From the NCBI GenBank assembly GCA_003116995.1, contig BDSL01000019.1, positions 124,001-188,000 of the forward strand: a DNA stretch of 64,000 nt, given 5' to 3'. Position numbers and translations under genes: made by a program. Of this stretch, positions 1 through 21,531 are shown in pieces (the stretch's first letter is position 1; each line of letters opens with the position of its first letter). This DNA is from Yamagishiella unicocca. Its lineage: Eukaryota > Chlorophyta > Chlorophyceae > Chlamydomonadales > Volvocaceae. A model generated the notes under the pieces. The model worked only from the letters and a program-made list of their open reading frames with translations, searched no databases and had not been told where the DNA came from.

Positions 1-70
1 CCCAACCTGCCATTCCTCCTGTGCCGAACCACCAATTTACCCCCAGCCCAGTACCCGCCACCCTCCTCAC

Positions 71-1383
71 CGCCAGGTCGGGAGAGAGGCGGCTGGCGGT
101 CGCGAACTCCGCCGCCGCCTCGGCGGAGCGCGCCTGGTGGCCCAACTTCTCGTCCCCCTGCCGCGGAATGCCGTACGACTGGCTCCTAACCCCCGCCAGC
201 GCCGCCGCCAGCTGCTTCCCCAGCTCTCGCTTCACGGAGCGGCAGGGCGGGTACGGCATGCCTAGCATGTGCAGGTGCGACAGGCAGGCAGGGCGCCAGC
301 AGGCGCCGGCTAGGGTCGGCTGGGCAGCGGTTTGAGCTGCCGGACCCACACCCGCACCGCCGCCGCCGCCGCCGCTACCGTCGTCACCGCCGTGACCACC
401 GCCGCCAGCAGCGCCGGCTGCAGCAGCGCCGGCAGTAGCGCCGGCACTTCCGCCCTGCGCGGGGGCCGGCTGCAGCGGTGGTACGAATCCCGCACAGCCA
501 TATTCCTGTGGCGGCGTCAGGAGCTCGATGTACGGCAGTCGTACGTGGCGGATGTCCTCTGACGTCATGTAACCGTCGGCCGACGTTACCGGCGGCGTCG
601 TCACCTGCCGCCAGTGGGAACGAGTGCGGCGAGGGGCAGGGCTGTAAGGTTTTTTTGTTCTCGCGGCCCCCCTCCCTCGCCCCCTTCTTCTTCCGCTCTG
701 TGAGGCCACGTGCCTCTAGCGCACCTCCCTCGCGCACCTCCCTCGCACACCTCGTCCAGTACTGCCCAAAATCAGCACGCCCGAGGCCCAACCACCCAAC
801 CACCTAACCACCTAACCACTCACCCTCATCGCGAACGGTGCATCCTCCAGCACCACCTCGACACACTGCACATCCCCCACCCGGTCGTTGGCCAGCAGCA
901 ACACCACATGCACCGCACCCGGCGCAACTGCCGTACAGCTCGGCGCCGCCGCCGCCGCCGCCGCTGCCGCTGCAGCGAAAGGGGTCGCGGCAGCGGCCGC
1001 GGCGGCCGGCGCCGCATTCGTACCCGCCGGCGCCGCTGCGTGCTGCTGCTGGTTCCGGAGCGGGTTCCAGATGTCGTACAGCGGGTCGAGGTGCTGGCTG
1101 GCCTGGAAGCCGTGTTGGGTGCCGTACGGGTTGGTGCCCGGCGAGCCGCCGCCGGCCTCCGGCGAGTCGGGCTCCCTGAAGGGATCGAAGTCCGCTTGCT
1201 GGCTCTGCATAAACATTGCCTGCTGCTGCTGGCTGCGCATGAACCCCTGCTGCTGCTGCTGCTGCTGCTGCTGGCTGCTACAGCCCGCGGCGGCAGTAGC
1301 GACGTCCTCCATGTGAACGTGGCCGCCGCCGCCAGCGGCTGGCGTATTGCGGGTCGTCGTTCCGCGCCCGCTTTCACCGCCGC

Positions 1384-1416
<33 letters not shown>

Positions 1417-4400
1417 TGCCTGCCCACGGCCCCATCCACAGCGACAGCAGTGACGGCAGCTGTCCCCGAGGCAGGCAGTGCTCACACGCCAGCAGCGCGG
1501 GCGCCCTTTCGCGGCGGGTGTCCAGCAGCAGCACCTCCCGCTCCGTAACCGCCACAGCCAGGTGCACCACCAGCTGGGGGGCGGATGCCAGCTGGGGTAC
1601 ACAGGTGGAGTGCGGAGGGGGGAGCACAGCAGCAGCAGGCGGGGCGTAGGGAGCACGGGACAGGGTTCGGTCGGGGGGGTTGACGGTTGGGGGTGTGACT
1701 TAACCTCGGATTCAACCTCCGACACAAACCCACCTCCCCACCTGTACGCCCGCCAGCGATGCACCGGTGGTCAGCCCCCAGTAGTTGCCGTCCTTCTTCC
1801 CCAGGTAGAGGACCATGCTGGGGGCGAGAGCAGCAGAAGCAGGGCCGACCCATGGGACAGCGGCGGAGTGTAGGCGGGGCGACGAGCGGCGGAGGGCTTC
1901 AGATGCCTCAAGTCAGGTATATGCTAGGTATGCGCCTAGGTATGACGGAGAAGTCAAGGATAAAACATTCCGTTATAGTAACCTGTTTGCCATAAGGCCT
2001 GCATACGTGCTGCTTTCCGCTAGTTCTATCATATACCCCGTAGTAACCGTACTCGTCCGTACTAACGGTAATCCACGGCGCCTCACTCACCTGCACTTGT
2101 GCCGCTGCCCCGGCGGCCGCAGCTCGACTCGCAGCAGATTGCGGCCGCGGGCGACCAGCAGCGTGCGGGGGTGAGCGCCTGACGTGCGAGGCCAGGTAGG
2201 GTGGTCGGCATCAGCGGCAACTACCTGCCAGTTACTCCTAACAAGCGGAGCCCCAGCCCCAGCCCCAGCCCCAGCCCCAGCCCCAGCCCCAGCCCCAGCC
2301 CCAGCCCCAGCCCCAGCCCCAGCCCCAGCCCCAGCCCCAGCCCCAGCCCCAGCCCCAGCCCCAGCCCCAGCCCCAGCCCCAGCCCCAGCCCCAGCCCCAG
2401 CCCCAGCCCCAGCCCCAGCCCCAGCCCAGCCCCAGCCCCAGCCCCAGCCCCAGCCCCAGCCCCAGCCCCAGCCCCAGCCCCAGCCCCAGCCCCAGCCCCA
2501 GCCCCAGCCCCAGCCCCAGCCCCAGCCCCAGCCCCAGCCCCAGCCCCAGCCCAGCCCCAGCCCCAGCCCCAGCCCCAGCCCCAGCCCCAGCCCCAGCCCC
2601 AGCCCCAGCCCCAGCCCCAGCCCCAGCCCCAGCCCCAGCCCCAGCCCCAGCCCAGCCCCAGCCCCAGCCCCAGCCCCAGCCCCAGCCCCAGCCCCAGCCC
2701 CAGCCCCAGCCCCAGCCCCAGCCCCAGCCCCAGCCCCAGCCCCAGCCCCAGCCCCAGCCCCAGCCCCAGCCCCAGCCCCAGCCCCAGCCCCAGCCCCAGC
2801 CCCAGCCCCAGCCCCAGCCCCAGCCCCAGCCCCAGCCTCAGCCCCAGCCCCAGCCTCAGCCCCAGCCCCAGCCACCAGCGGGGCACTCAGGCCGAAGCCC
2901 CCAAACGCTGTCCCTAACTGTCAAGGTCCGGAAACGGCCCCCATGGCCGCTTTAGCTCCCGTACGACACTCACCGTACGAGACCGTACGACACTCACCGT
3001 ACGATACGCACAGCCGCCCTTTACCGATGAGGAGCGCCAGCGGCTGGCCCGCCGCGGCGCCGGACAGCGGCGGCGGCGGCACTGGGCCCCATCCCACCCG
3101 CACCGCCGGCGGCATGGGCCGCAGTACGGGCCGTACTTCCAGCCGGCGCAGCGACGCCGCCGCGCCGCCCGCCGCAGCGTGAGTGGACGCGATCCACACG
3201 GAGCCGTCCCCCAGCATGAAGCACAGCTCAGGGAGGTGGGGGTTCCAGGCCAGGGCTGCGGTCAGGCGCTGGGTGGCGTGGGTTGCGCGCCATTCCAGCC
3301 GCCAGCTACGCCTGCAGGCAGAAGGACGGAAAGCGGAGGCGGCGGCAGTGGCAGTGGTAGTGGCAGTGGCAGTAGCAGTGGCAGTGGCGAAAGATTGACC
3401 CGAAGCAGCGTCCGCTAGGCCGACAAGTTTGTCAGCTATCCAAGGACAGCCGGAGCCTTCCCCGCCGGCTCGCCAGTAGAGGCGCCTGACGCCCAGCCCT
3501 GTCCTGAGACCTCACCACCGCCCTCGCAGCAGCAGCCCCTTCGAACTACCCCGACCCTAACGTGGGGGTCCTTCCCGCTCCCCCGACCTTCTCCTCCCGG
3601 GGCTGCCCCTCTTCTTCCCCTCGCCTCCTTCCCATACCCTCCTTCCCCTCCCCTCCCCTCCTTCCCCTCCCCTCCTTCCCCTCCCCTCCTGCCCGTACCC
3701 CTCCTTCCCCTCCCCTCCTGCCCGTACCCCTCCTTCCCCTCCCCTCCTGCCCGTGCCCCTCCTTCCCCGCCCCTCCTTCCCCTCCCCTCCTGCCCGTACC
3801 CCTCCTTCCCCTCGTCCTCCCTCTCCGTTCCGTGGCGTCCGCACCCACCAGTCCTCCGGGTCGACCTGGTACGCCAGCAGCACGTTGACGCCGTAGTTGC
3901 ACCGCACCGCCACCCACACCGCAGGCGCGGCATCCACAACCCCGCCCTGCCCCGCCGGCTGCCCCGCCGGCTGCTCCGGCCGCGGCGGCAGCCCTAGCAA
4001 CTCCGATAGCGCCCGCTTCTTCGGCTGCTGCCCCGCCTGCCCCGGCGGCGGTTCCGGAGCTAGCTGCCACGACGTCGGCCGCAGGACGCCGCCTCCGCCA
4101 GTGGCGGCGCCGCCTCCCGCGCCGCTGCCCAGCGCCGCCAGCTGCGGTGTCCGCGAGGTGCGGTGCTCCTTCACCTGTACCTCCCAGATGGCCTTGTTGA
4201 GGGACAGCTGGGCCGCAAGGTAGGCCTGTGCTCCAGGGAGGGAGGAAGCGGGGGAGCTGTAGCAATAGCCCCGGGCCGCAGCAAGGAACCCGGGCTGTAG
4301 CAATTGGAGGGGCACGATGTCCAGTCAAGGGTGTCCCCACAATGGATGGATCCCGTCAGCCAGGTCATCCTTTGACGAGGGCCTGGTCCGACGCTGCTGC

Positions 4401-5192
4401 GGTCCGAAACGCACCTGAACACGAGCCGCGTCTCCACTGGACGCCGACGGCGCATCAGCATCAGCACCAGCGCCAGCACCAGCGCCAGCACCAGCGCCAA
4501 CGCCAGCACCAGCGCCAGCACCAGCGCCAGCGCCAGCGGCAATGCCAGCGGCAATGCCAGCACTAGAGGCAGCACCAGCGGCAGCGCCAGCGCCAGCGGC
4601 AGCGGGGCGGACGCCAAGGTCCTCCGGCGCCGCTGCTGCTTGGGCCCGCAGCAGTGTCAGCGTGAGGACCTCACCTGCGTCCCGTGACACGCGATCGCGA
4701 AGTCCTCATGCTCACCCGTCATAATGAATCCTTCCTGTTGATGTTACCGGTCCTTCTAAACTTCGCGACAGGCACGGGTGCACGACATTTATTTATTGGC
4801 GCGACCCAAATGCTAAATCTGCGGTCGAAGCGAACCACATGCTGAAGCTGCGGTCGAAGTGACCCAAATGCTAAATCTACGGTCGAAGCGACCCAAATGC
4901 CCACTCACCGATCTGCCCGGTTGCCGAGAACACCGCCGTCACATCGCCCGGCAGTTGCACCGTCGCCATTCGGTTGCCGCGCAGCTGCGCCGCCACGGCG
5001 TCGTACGACGGGTATCCCGCTGATGCCGCCGCCGCATAGAAGCGGTTGGAGGGCTTCCTGAGCTCCGGATCCAGCTCCGAGTTGGCGATGATGTCCTGGG
5101 CAAGAAGCTCCGAAACCAGCTCGCGCGGCACTGAGTGATCGGGGTGGGCTGCCTGCAGCCAGGTGAGCTGCTCGGACACGTGGTGGTCCAGG
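71..5192 (-). CDS. Large beta-propeller-type protein, TAF1C/Rrn6-like candidate (3' end off window)
   Basis: Exons read on the minus strand: 4909-5192, 4415-4674, 3845-4225, about 3485/3498 down to 3025, 2091-2178, 1742-1817, 824-1591, 71-604; the next exon lies beyond base 1. Junctions chain in phase except 3845 to about 3490, where a small exon may be missing. A possible first exon is 5610-5631 (ATG at 5631, donor GTAAGT), but its phase does not fit directly. Visible segments include AWNPHLPELCFMLGDGSVW, AHPRTLLVARGRNLLRVEL and REVLLLDTRRERAPALL. These short beta-strand blocks with HPRTLL and LLDTR words recall TAF1C/Rrn6, the Pol I selectivity-factor subunit. That assignment rests on remembered pattern, not a search. 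Low-complexity inserts include a Gly-Ala run (exon 4415-4674) and Gly, Gln and Ala runs (exon 824-1591). It lies head-to-tail with the F-box gene. Confidence 0.5.
2249..2871. repeat. (CCCCAG)n hexanucleotide minisatellite, about 620 bp
   Basis: About 100 head-to-tail CCCCAG units with a few one-base-short variants near 2424, 2549 and 2651 and CCTCAG variants near the right end. It fills most of the intron 2179-3024 of the TAF1C-like candidate. The transcript strand reads (CTGGGG)n. All six frames stay open across it, giving artefactual Pro/Ser/Gln and Gly/Ala/Leu ORFs. Confidence 0.97.
3640..3825. repeat. Pyrimidine-rich minisatellite (CCTCCTGCCCGTACCCCTCCTTCC-type)
   Basis: Imperfect repeats of a roughly 28-bp unit built of CCCCTCC blocks and CCCGTAC. 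On the transcript strand it is G-rich and begins shortly after the donor of exon 3845-4225. Confidence 0.85.
4793..4905. repeat. Tandem repeat of about 33-36 bp, three copies
   Basis: Repeated blocks of GCGACCCAAATGCTAAATCT followed by GCGGTCGAA, slightly diverged. It lies in the intron next to the donor of exon 4909-5192 of the TAF1C-like candidate. Confidence 0.85.
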
Positions 5193-5631
5193 CTGCGGAA
5201 GAGGAGAGAAATGAAGCGAGGGATGGGGGGCGCCGGGCGATGAGCAGCGGCTGAGTCGCATGAGCAGTCGATGAGCAGCGGCTGAGTCGCCGACGCGCGT
5301 GGGGATTGCGCTGGGTGAATCCTGAGCTATCGCGGGGCCCCAAGGACAGAATAAGGTGGTGCGATCGCGTATTTGGCATGGAGAGAGGCATAGGTGCCGC
5401 ATGGCAGTGGCGAATGGGGGTGAAGCGGCTCCGGCCAGGTGGTACGGCATGTTGGAGCCAAATCCTATTGCGATAATCTTCGGGTATGGCAATTACAGTG
5501 GTTAAGGTTCTACTGTGGAAAGTGTTGTTGCGGACTTCGCGCGGGGGCTGACGATTTGGCATTGCGCCGACGCGATGGCGCGAACTGGCACCTCGACGCT
5601 GTAACTTACTCAAACGGCCGATCGAGCTCAT

Positions 5632-6352
5632 ACGGAGTTGTAAAATAATGATTCCGTGGGGTGAAAGCCGGTAGCATGACGGGTGGGCCTGCCAGAAGCG
5701 GGCCGCACGACGCCGGCAGGGACCATGCCGCTCGGCTGCGCGCTGCGCGGGGCGGCTGATGCGGGTCAAACTTGGGCCAGTTCACTGGTCCCGTATGCCC
5801 TATATCCGCCCTGACATTGATAACCCCCTGGTCCTCCTGCTTGTCGCGCGCCCGTTTTGGCATCTTTGTCCACTGCCCTGTTGCGAGCGGACGCCTAAAC
5901 TACCTAAATCATATACATGTTCAGTACGGACCATCAAGGAAAAATAACACTTGCTTTACGATTCTTGTCCCGCCATTCCCTCGTAAGCCTGAAGTGCTAT
6001 AGCGCTTTGTCAAGGTAATCCTAGCAGAACAGAGCAACCCGAAAATTGTAGACGTATACCGAATCCGGTTTTGCCTGACTACCGTTGTTCGCTCCCATCG
6101 TTCCATGCGCCGAGAGTGTACGGCACCGTTCGACATTATGCATCGTCCACGGGCAATATGGGGCTCTGTACCTTCTCCCCCGCAGCGCCACTGCCTGCAG
6201 TGACAGGTCGCTCCAACTCGCACTCGAATGATGACTGCAACACTCTTCCTCGGGCATTCGAACGCAACGCATGTTCACGAAGTCAAGGCAGGCCGCCCAT
6301 CCCCCCCTCATCGCTCAACAGCATCTGGCTAAGCAACCCTTACGACAGGGCC
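5632..6352. other. Intergenic region between TAF1C-like candidate and F-box gene
   Basis: It holds the presumed upstream region of the TAF1C-like gene (from about 5631) and the 3' flank of the F-box gene. It is lower in GC than the neighbouring exons. I see no convincing exon, RNA gene or transposon here. Confidence 0.6.
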
Positions 6353-6357
6353 TTACA
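6353..6357 (-). terminator. TGTAA polyadenylation signal of the F-box gene
   Basis: TTACA on the plus strand (TGTAA on the transcript strand), about 220 nt past the stop codon. TGTAA is the usual chlorophyte polyadenylation signal. Confidence 0.5.
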
Positions 6358-6573
6358 TGTCCCGCTGACAATGGGCTGCTGGTTCCATCCTGCAGCTGGA
6401 ACAATCCAACCTCCTATTACTGTACACACTTCTTCCCCAGCGCAACGCACCGTGCATTACCTGATGCACCCCTGCCTACGAAGCCCCGACAACAATCACC
6501 AGAAGCAGCCAGCGAATAAAACGTTATAATACATCCAATCGATATCGAGGTTAGCCGCAGCAGGGTAGTGCCT

Positions 6574-9500
6574 TCACGACGGCGGCGGCGGCGGCGCTCC
6601 AGGGTTGGGCCCCGAGGGCGTTATGCCGTACAGCCTGAGCCGGCCTCCCTCGGACAGCAGCGCCAGGTATCTCGGCGTGGGCACCACCGCCACCACTACC
6701 TCCCCGGCGTCCTGCAGCCAGGAACAAAATGACGACGGAGGGGGAGTTCAGGGTTTTTACAGAGCTAATGAGACGCGGGGGTGCAAGCAGATCCGGGGAT
6801 CTGCATCTGCCGTACACAGAAGGTAGTCCGGCAATGCACCTTTTTCTCTCCTCCAGTTGCGGGGGTCCCAGACACCGCAATCCAATACACACTAGCTGCG
6901 ACAAGTTGCTCCGTACGGCAGCCCCTCCCCGCACAGCCAACATACCAGTAGCCAACCCGCCATCGCCCCGCCATTCCCTCGCCAGTCGCCACCGCCATGC
7001 TCCACCTTTCTCCCGCAGGGCTTCGCCCCCTGCCAACCCCCCATCCCACCACACACCGCGGCCCCGCCTCACCTCGATAACCTCCGTCCAGGGCAACCGC
7101 TCCTCCTCCGAAACCACCGAGAACCCAAGGTTGAAGTTGTAGCCGCCAGTGTGGGTGGGCTGCCCCTTGACCCTTCTGGGAGCTACTACCCGAGCTGCCC
7201 GACTGGCCGCGAACTCCCCCTGCCCCTCCTGCCCCTCCGCCTCCTCCTCCTCCTCTTTCTCCTCCTCCTCCTCGGTCTCGCCCTCCTCGTCGCCGCAGGC
7301 CTCCCCCGGTGCCGCCGCGCCGAAGGGATACTCCAGCGCTAGCAGCTGGTGGTGCGGCGGCCTGCCGCCCACACCTCGCGGCGCGGTGAGCAGCAGCAGG
7401 TCCTCGGTGGCGGCCAGCAGCGGCCGCATGCGGCCCAGCACCAGCGTGCGGGGGTGCTCCAGCTGGAGCCTGATCAGGCAAGGCCGGGTTGCAAGGGCCT
7501 TATGCGTCAGGGTCTTGCCTGGACAGACGAGAGCTCTCTCCTTCCACGCGGGTGCCAAGTGAACGGAGCTGATCGGTGGCTTGCTGGTTAATATCCCGCG
7601 TCGCACAGCATAAGGCCCACAAAGCACACCCCCTACACATCCCTCCGCTCCAGGGGGGTGCACCTGCTTGAGAAGAGTCGTACGCAGGTGCCCCACTCGC
7701 TGTCTCCGCCGTTGTCGTCGTCAGTGCCGCCAGCGCTGTCCGCCGCCGCCTGCCCAGCCCTGCCCCCCGCCTCGCCCTCCCAGCTGCCCGGCAGCTCCCA
7801 CACACACAAGGTGACGGTCACCAGCACGGAGCTGCCGCCGCTGCCGCCGAAGCGGGCCTGCAGAGGCAGTGGGTCGCAGTGGCAGTGGCGGGGTGGCAGG
7901 GCGGCAGTGGCAGGGTGTCAGCGGCAGGGTGGCATGGCGCCGGGGTGGCATGGCGGCGAGGCGGTGAGGTGCCGCATGTTGGCATTTAGCCATCACACAC
8001 GTTGACCAATCACTGCTGAGCTCACTGCTGAGCCGCGAGTGTTCATAAGACATGTTGGAGTGGGTCCGGCACGTTGGAGCGGCGTCGGGCCATGGGTAGG
8101 CGCTCAGCCCCCGCTCCCTACTTCCCCATCCCAGTGCCCCTCAGGATTGCAACCCCCTCCCGCCCCCACGCCGCTCCCGCTCACCCCCATCACGTCGCTG
8201 CACAGCACCGACATGGTTATCAGGTGGTTTCGGAACAACAGCAGCCCGTCACCAGGGGAGCTCTGGATGCCCAGGACCGTCAGCAGCTGCCCAACGCCGC
8301 CGCCGCCGCCAGTGCCGCCGCCGCCAGTGCCGCCGCCGCCAGCGCCGCCGCCGCCAGTGCCGCCACCGCTGGGCCTGGCTGCGCCTGCCCCGGATCCCGC
8401 CGCTGACGTCCCCGCGGGGGCGGCTCGGTAGACGTACACTTCTGGTGCCAGCGGCGACGCCAGCAGCACCGCCGCCAGCCCCGAGCCTTCGCACAACGCT
8501 AGGCGCAGGCGGTGGCGTCCGGCGCCTGGGCGGACTGCGGGGGAAGGTCAGGGCGAGCGTGGGTGGCGAAGTTTAAACAGGAGGAGCGGCAATGGGTTTT
8601 AGAAAGTGTGCGAGACCCGCCCGGCCGCCGTACATTTTACGACTCACATCGGGTTTTTCTATCTGCCCAGCGCTTTCCCCCCTTTTCCGTCCCCCACCTG
8701 CGAACTGGGGGAAGGCGGTCACAACGGGGCGGCTGGTGAGGGTCCGTATGTCGGCGGAGCCCAGCGCCCGCCGCTGGCGCCCCTGCCAGAAGCACAGCCG
8801 CCCGCCGTCGCAGCCGCTGACTGCCAGCTCGCCGTCAGCCACCGCCGCCAGCAGCCGGCCCGGGTGCGCCTCCGAAACCAGCCAGTACGGCTGCTGCTGC
8901 AGCTGACGTGGCCCACGGCGGTGATGCGACGTTGAGCTGGATGCCTCGGGCTCTGCCGCTGACGACAACGACGGCTGCGGTGCCCCAGTATCCGCGACGG
9001 CCGCTACTGCCGTCGTACTGGCAGCTGGCGGCATCAAGTCCCACACGGCCAGTCCGCGACCCGTGGGTCCTGCCGGCAGGTACAGCAGGCCGCCGCCGGC
9101 GCACATGACCGTGGGCAGCAGCACCGCCAGCGCATCGATCTGCTCGGCCACCTGCGGCGTCAGGTACGACTCCGGCGGCGGCGTGGCCGCCGGCTGCCCT
9201 CCACCGCTGCCGCGGCCATCTGGGTCGCCGTCGGGCGCCTCCTCGGCAGTGGGCGGCGCCGGCGGCGGCGGCCGACAGCCATCGGCAGACAGCATGCACA
9301 CCCAGAGTGGGGCTGCGGCTGATGTTGCTGCTTCGCTCCGGTCCGTACCTTCCGCCGGCGCCGACGCCGGCGCCGGCTCTTCAGCAGCTGTCGTACACTC
9401 ACCTTGCTCCTGCTGACGTGGCTCAGGCCCCGGCTCCAGGGGCAGCGCCTCCACCGCCACCCGCAACCCATCACCAACCAGCACCCGCGAGCGCACCGCT

Positions 9501-10215
9501 CGCAGCAGCTGGCGCGTGACAGGGTCGTACGACACCGCGAACGTCCGTACGCCGTACATATCGTCGTACTCTTCGAGCTGGGCGCCCGGCGCGGGCGATC
9601 CTGGCAGCGGCGGCGCGCGGCGCGGCAGGCGCAGGCCCGCACGTCGGGCGCACTGTCTGCGGAAGCTGCGTTGGGTGGTTCAGAGGCGCGGGGGGGTTGC
9701 GAGGAAGACGCGGGCGGGGGGGCATGTGGGCCATCGGCAGCAGGCTGCAGGTAAGACGGCAGGGATGATGACGTGTCGAGACCAGATTCCCCATCGCGTC
9801 CGCTCACCTGCCGCACTTCTCCCATGCGTGGGGCTCGCCGTACTGAAGTAGGTACACGCGGCGCCAGGGCTCATCCTGCTGCGCGGCGGAGAGCCAGGTG
9901 CGGCTCACCAGGCTGGCGTGGGCTAGGTCGGACAACGAGTTCAGCCTGCCAGGGTGGGGAGGTGGAGTGGGTGGCCAAAAGGTTGGCGTGTGGGTCGCCG
10001 ATGAGGCGGAGGAGGTCGCGAGCCCAACTCGCGACTTGAGCGCTAGGGGTGGTGCGTTGGAAAGGCGCTCGACCATCTTACCTGCAAAGGATCTCCAACA
10101 GGACGTCGTAGCGGGAGAGGGCCTCGTGAGGCGAGTCGGGAAGCGGCATCAGCTCCGGCGTCAGCTGCTGCTCTGACACGCTGCCATCGCCGGGGCAATG
10201 TGATATTTTTTCCAT
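6574..10215 (-). CDS. F-box protein with propeller-like C-terminal region
   Basis: Seven exons that chain perfectly in phase: 10082-10215, 9808-9945, 8698-9656, 8185-8534, 7664-7857, 7073-7469, 6574-6711; predicted 769 aa. The ATG at 10215 opens MEKISHCPGDG. Residues about 24-75 form an F-box (PHEALSRYDVLLEILCRLNS, then LAHASLVSRTWLSAA and DEPWRRVYLLQY), the motif that binds Skp1 in SCF ubiquitin ligases. The rest has beta-strand blocks such as ELAVSGCDGGRLCFWQ, LVTVTLCVWELPG and YLALLSEGGRLRLYGI, suggesting a WD-like propeller for substrate binding. Inserts: a Gly/Thr run in the fourth exon and an acidic run (EEEEEKEEEEEAEG) in the sixth. Substrate unknown. The F-box call is firm; the propeller is inferred from pattern. 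Confidence 0.8.
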
Positions 10216-10586
10216 TGTATTGACGTTCTCCTGAAACTTTTATATAGCCAAGCAGGCCGTGGCAAGCAGACAGGTGTTTGGGTTGATGAACGACGTGTGC
10301 CCCAAGCGTCGAGGACAGCGGTCTTTGATGCAAAGCACTGGTTGGGTATAATAAAGTGCATAGAATATATAAGTGCAGTTCAGTTTGAGCCTTTCTTTTG
10401 AGGCGTGCACGGCTGCCTTACCGTTTCCTCGCAACCGTCACAACACGGAACAAATCCAGGTTACACCACAAATCCGCCCAAGTGCTACCTGCTGATCCTT
10501 TGTCGTTCCTGTGGCTGTCTGCGTTGTCAGTATAGGATGGACCCTACCGCAACGGAGCTGCGTTGAACGATAAACTCAAAATCACT
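10216..10586. promoter_or_regulatory. Divergent promoter between F-box gene and type I membrane protein gene
   Basis: 371 bp separate the two start codons. AT-rich patches stand out from the GC-rich surroundings. One TATATAAAAG reads toward the F-box gene at about 10242-10251, and further TATA-like words lie at about 10348-10375. Shared or separate control cannot be told from sequence. Confidence 0.5.
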
Positions 10587-20124
<9,538 letters not shown>

Positions 20125-21366
20125 GGGGAGGCACGGGGTTAGGCAGGTTGGAAAGCAGGGGATGGAGGGGCGGGTTGCGCGGGAGGGATGATGAAGGGGG
20201 GTTGCTGTTCGCGCGCGAGCGGGCTGAGGACCCACGACTGAATAAAGGCGGTGTAGAAGGTGTGAGGCGGACCGACGGTGACGGTGGCGCGGGTAGGACG
20301 TTTGTTGGCCTGCAGCGGGACGGGGGCCGGGTGGGTTGAGGGCCGCTGCCGCAGACCGGGCCTACAGTCCTCGGCCGCACTGCGCTGGCCGCGGCCTTTT
20401 TGGTGGTGGCCGCTGCCTTCATGGGGAAGCCGCCGTACCTTGTTTTGCCTTGCCCTGCCTTGCGTGGGTCGGAAGGGGAGCTGCGCTTGCAACTCACGCC
20501 TGGGAGACGTCCGAGGCCGATGAGAGCTAATGGGATCACGGCGTGTCGTGTCGTTGATGTGTTGATGTGTTTTCGTGTCCCGACGGGGAACGGAGGACAT
20601 TGTGGGGATGTGTTTTCGTGTCCGGACGTGTGGGTGGGGACGAGGTCCATGGGGTGGACAGAAGGCGTGAAGCTGGAGGCGGAGCATCAGTGCTCTTGCT
20701 TCTGGTTACTACCTAGGGCGAGTGGCGCTCGAGCCAGGCGGGCAGGCGGCGGCATCGCGACAACTCCGCAGCCGTGACGTGTGTGACTGGGCTCGGACGC
20801 AGCCGTTAGGATGGGACGGGGCTACCGTACATGTGTGTTTCGGTCTTCATGGCCACCCTCCATCAGTGGGCGCCCCACAAGGGAGGGGGCTGGGAGCTAC
20901 GGCTCGATTTTGTGGGGGGTTGGCATAAAAACCGTTGACGCGTTGTGTGTGGGGGGGTAGGAACTACCTTAGATGATCGGGTTGCGAGGAGTACCTGCCT
21001 GCCCGCCGTACATGCCTGCTCGCCGTGCATTGGCCCCCTTCTGCTCGGGGTCCGTTTCTCCAACAGGACTCCAGCTGTCGTACGGGACTAGGTGCCGTGT
21101 CTCGTTACATGCCGGCGCAGGTGTCCCCTGATGGCTATGGCACCCGAGTGGGCGCATCAAGCTGTCGGGAGTGTACCTGTTTGACATGCAGCCCCACAGG
21201 AGACATACCCAATATCCCAATTGCCCCAGGAACCTACAGAAACAGCAGTACGTCCACAGCCAACAAAAATGCAATACCGGCAAGAAGGCCGGCCATGGGA
21301 GGTTTTCCCAATAATGCCCCGCGGCCAGGTACACTGCCACTCATCTTCACGCACCCAAAACTCGTT
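20125..21366. other. Intergenic region between type I membrane protein gene and RZ-finger gene
   Basis: 3' flanks of two convergent genes. It holds a C-family repeat at about 20922-20945 (GGCATAAAAACCGTTGACGC) and short GTGTTTTCGTGTCC duplications near 20567-20625. I see no further exon that chains in phase. Confidence 0.55.
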
Positions 21367-21371
21367 TTACA
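21367..21371 (-). terminator. TGTAA polyadenylation signal of the RZ-finger gene
   Basis: TTACA on the plus strand, about 160 nt past the predicted stop at 21532. It supports a real 3' end here. Confidence 0.5.
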
Positions 21372-21531
21372 AATACCATAACTACCAACGGAATCCAAAC
21401 CAACACGACCGTCGCTGGCTCCAGTCAACGCCCCTATGGCTCCTCGTCTGGGCGCCTGGGTGTATTCGTCTGTCCCCAGAAGCCTCCTGCCGTCCCCCCT
21501 GGAGCCTACTTAGCGGCTCGGGGATGTGGTT

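Noticed and set aside
2087..3182. Long Pro/Gln/Ser and Gly/Ala/Leu/Trp open frames on both strands
   Set aside because: They only read through the (CCCCAG)n array, which has no stop in any frame. They lie in an intron.
21234..21342. 36-codon minus-strand ORF with a hydrophobic helix (MAGLLAGIAFLLAVDVLLFL)
   Set aside because: It lies beyond the TGTAA of the RZ-finger gene and has no supported upstream exon. It could be a tail-anchor exon but cannot be placed.
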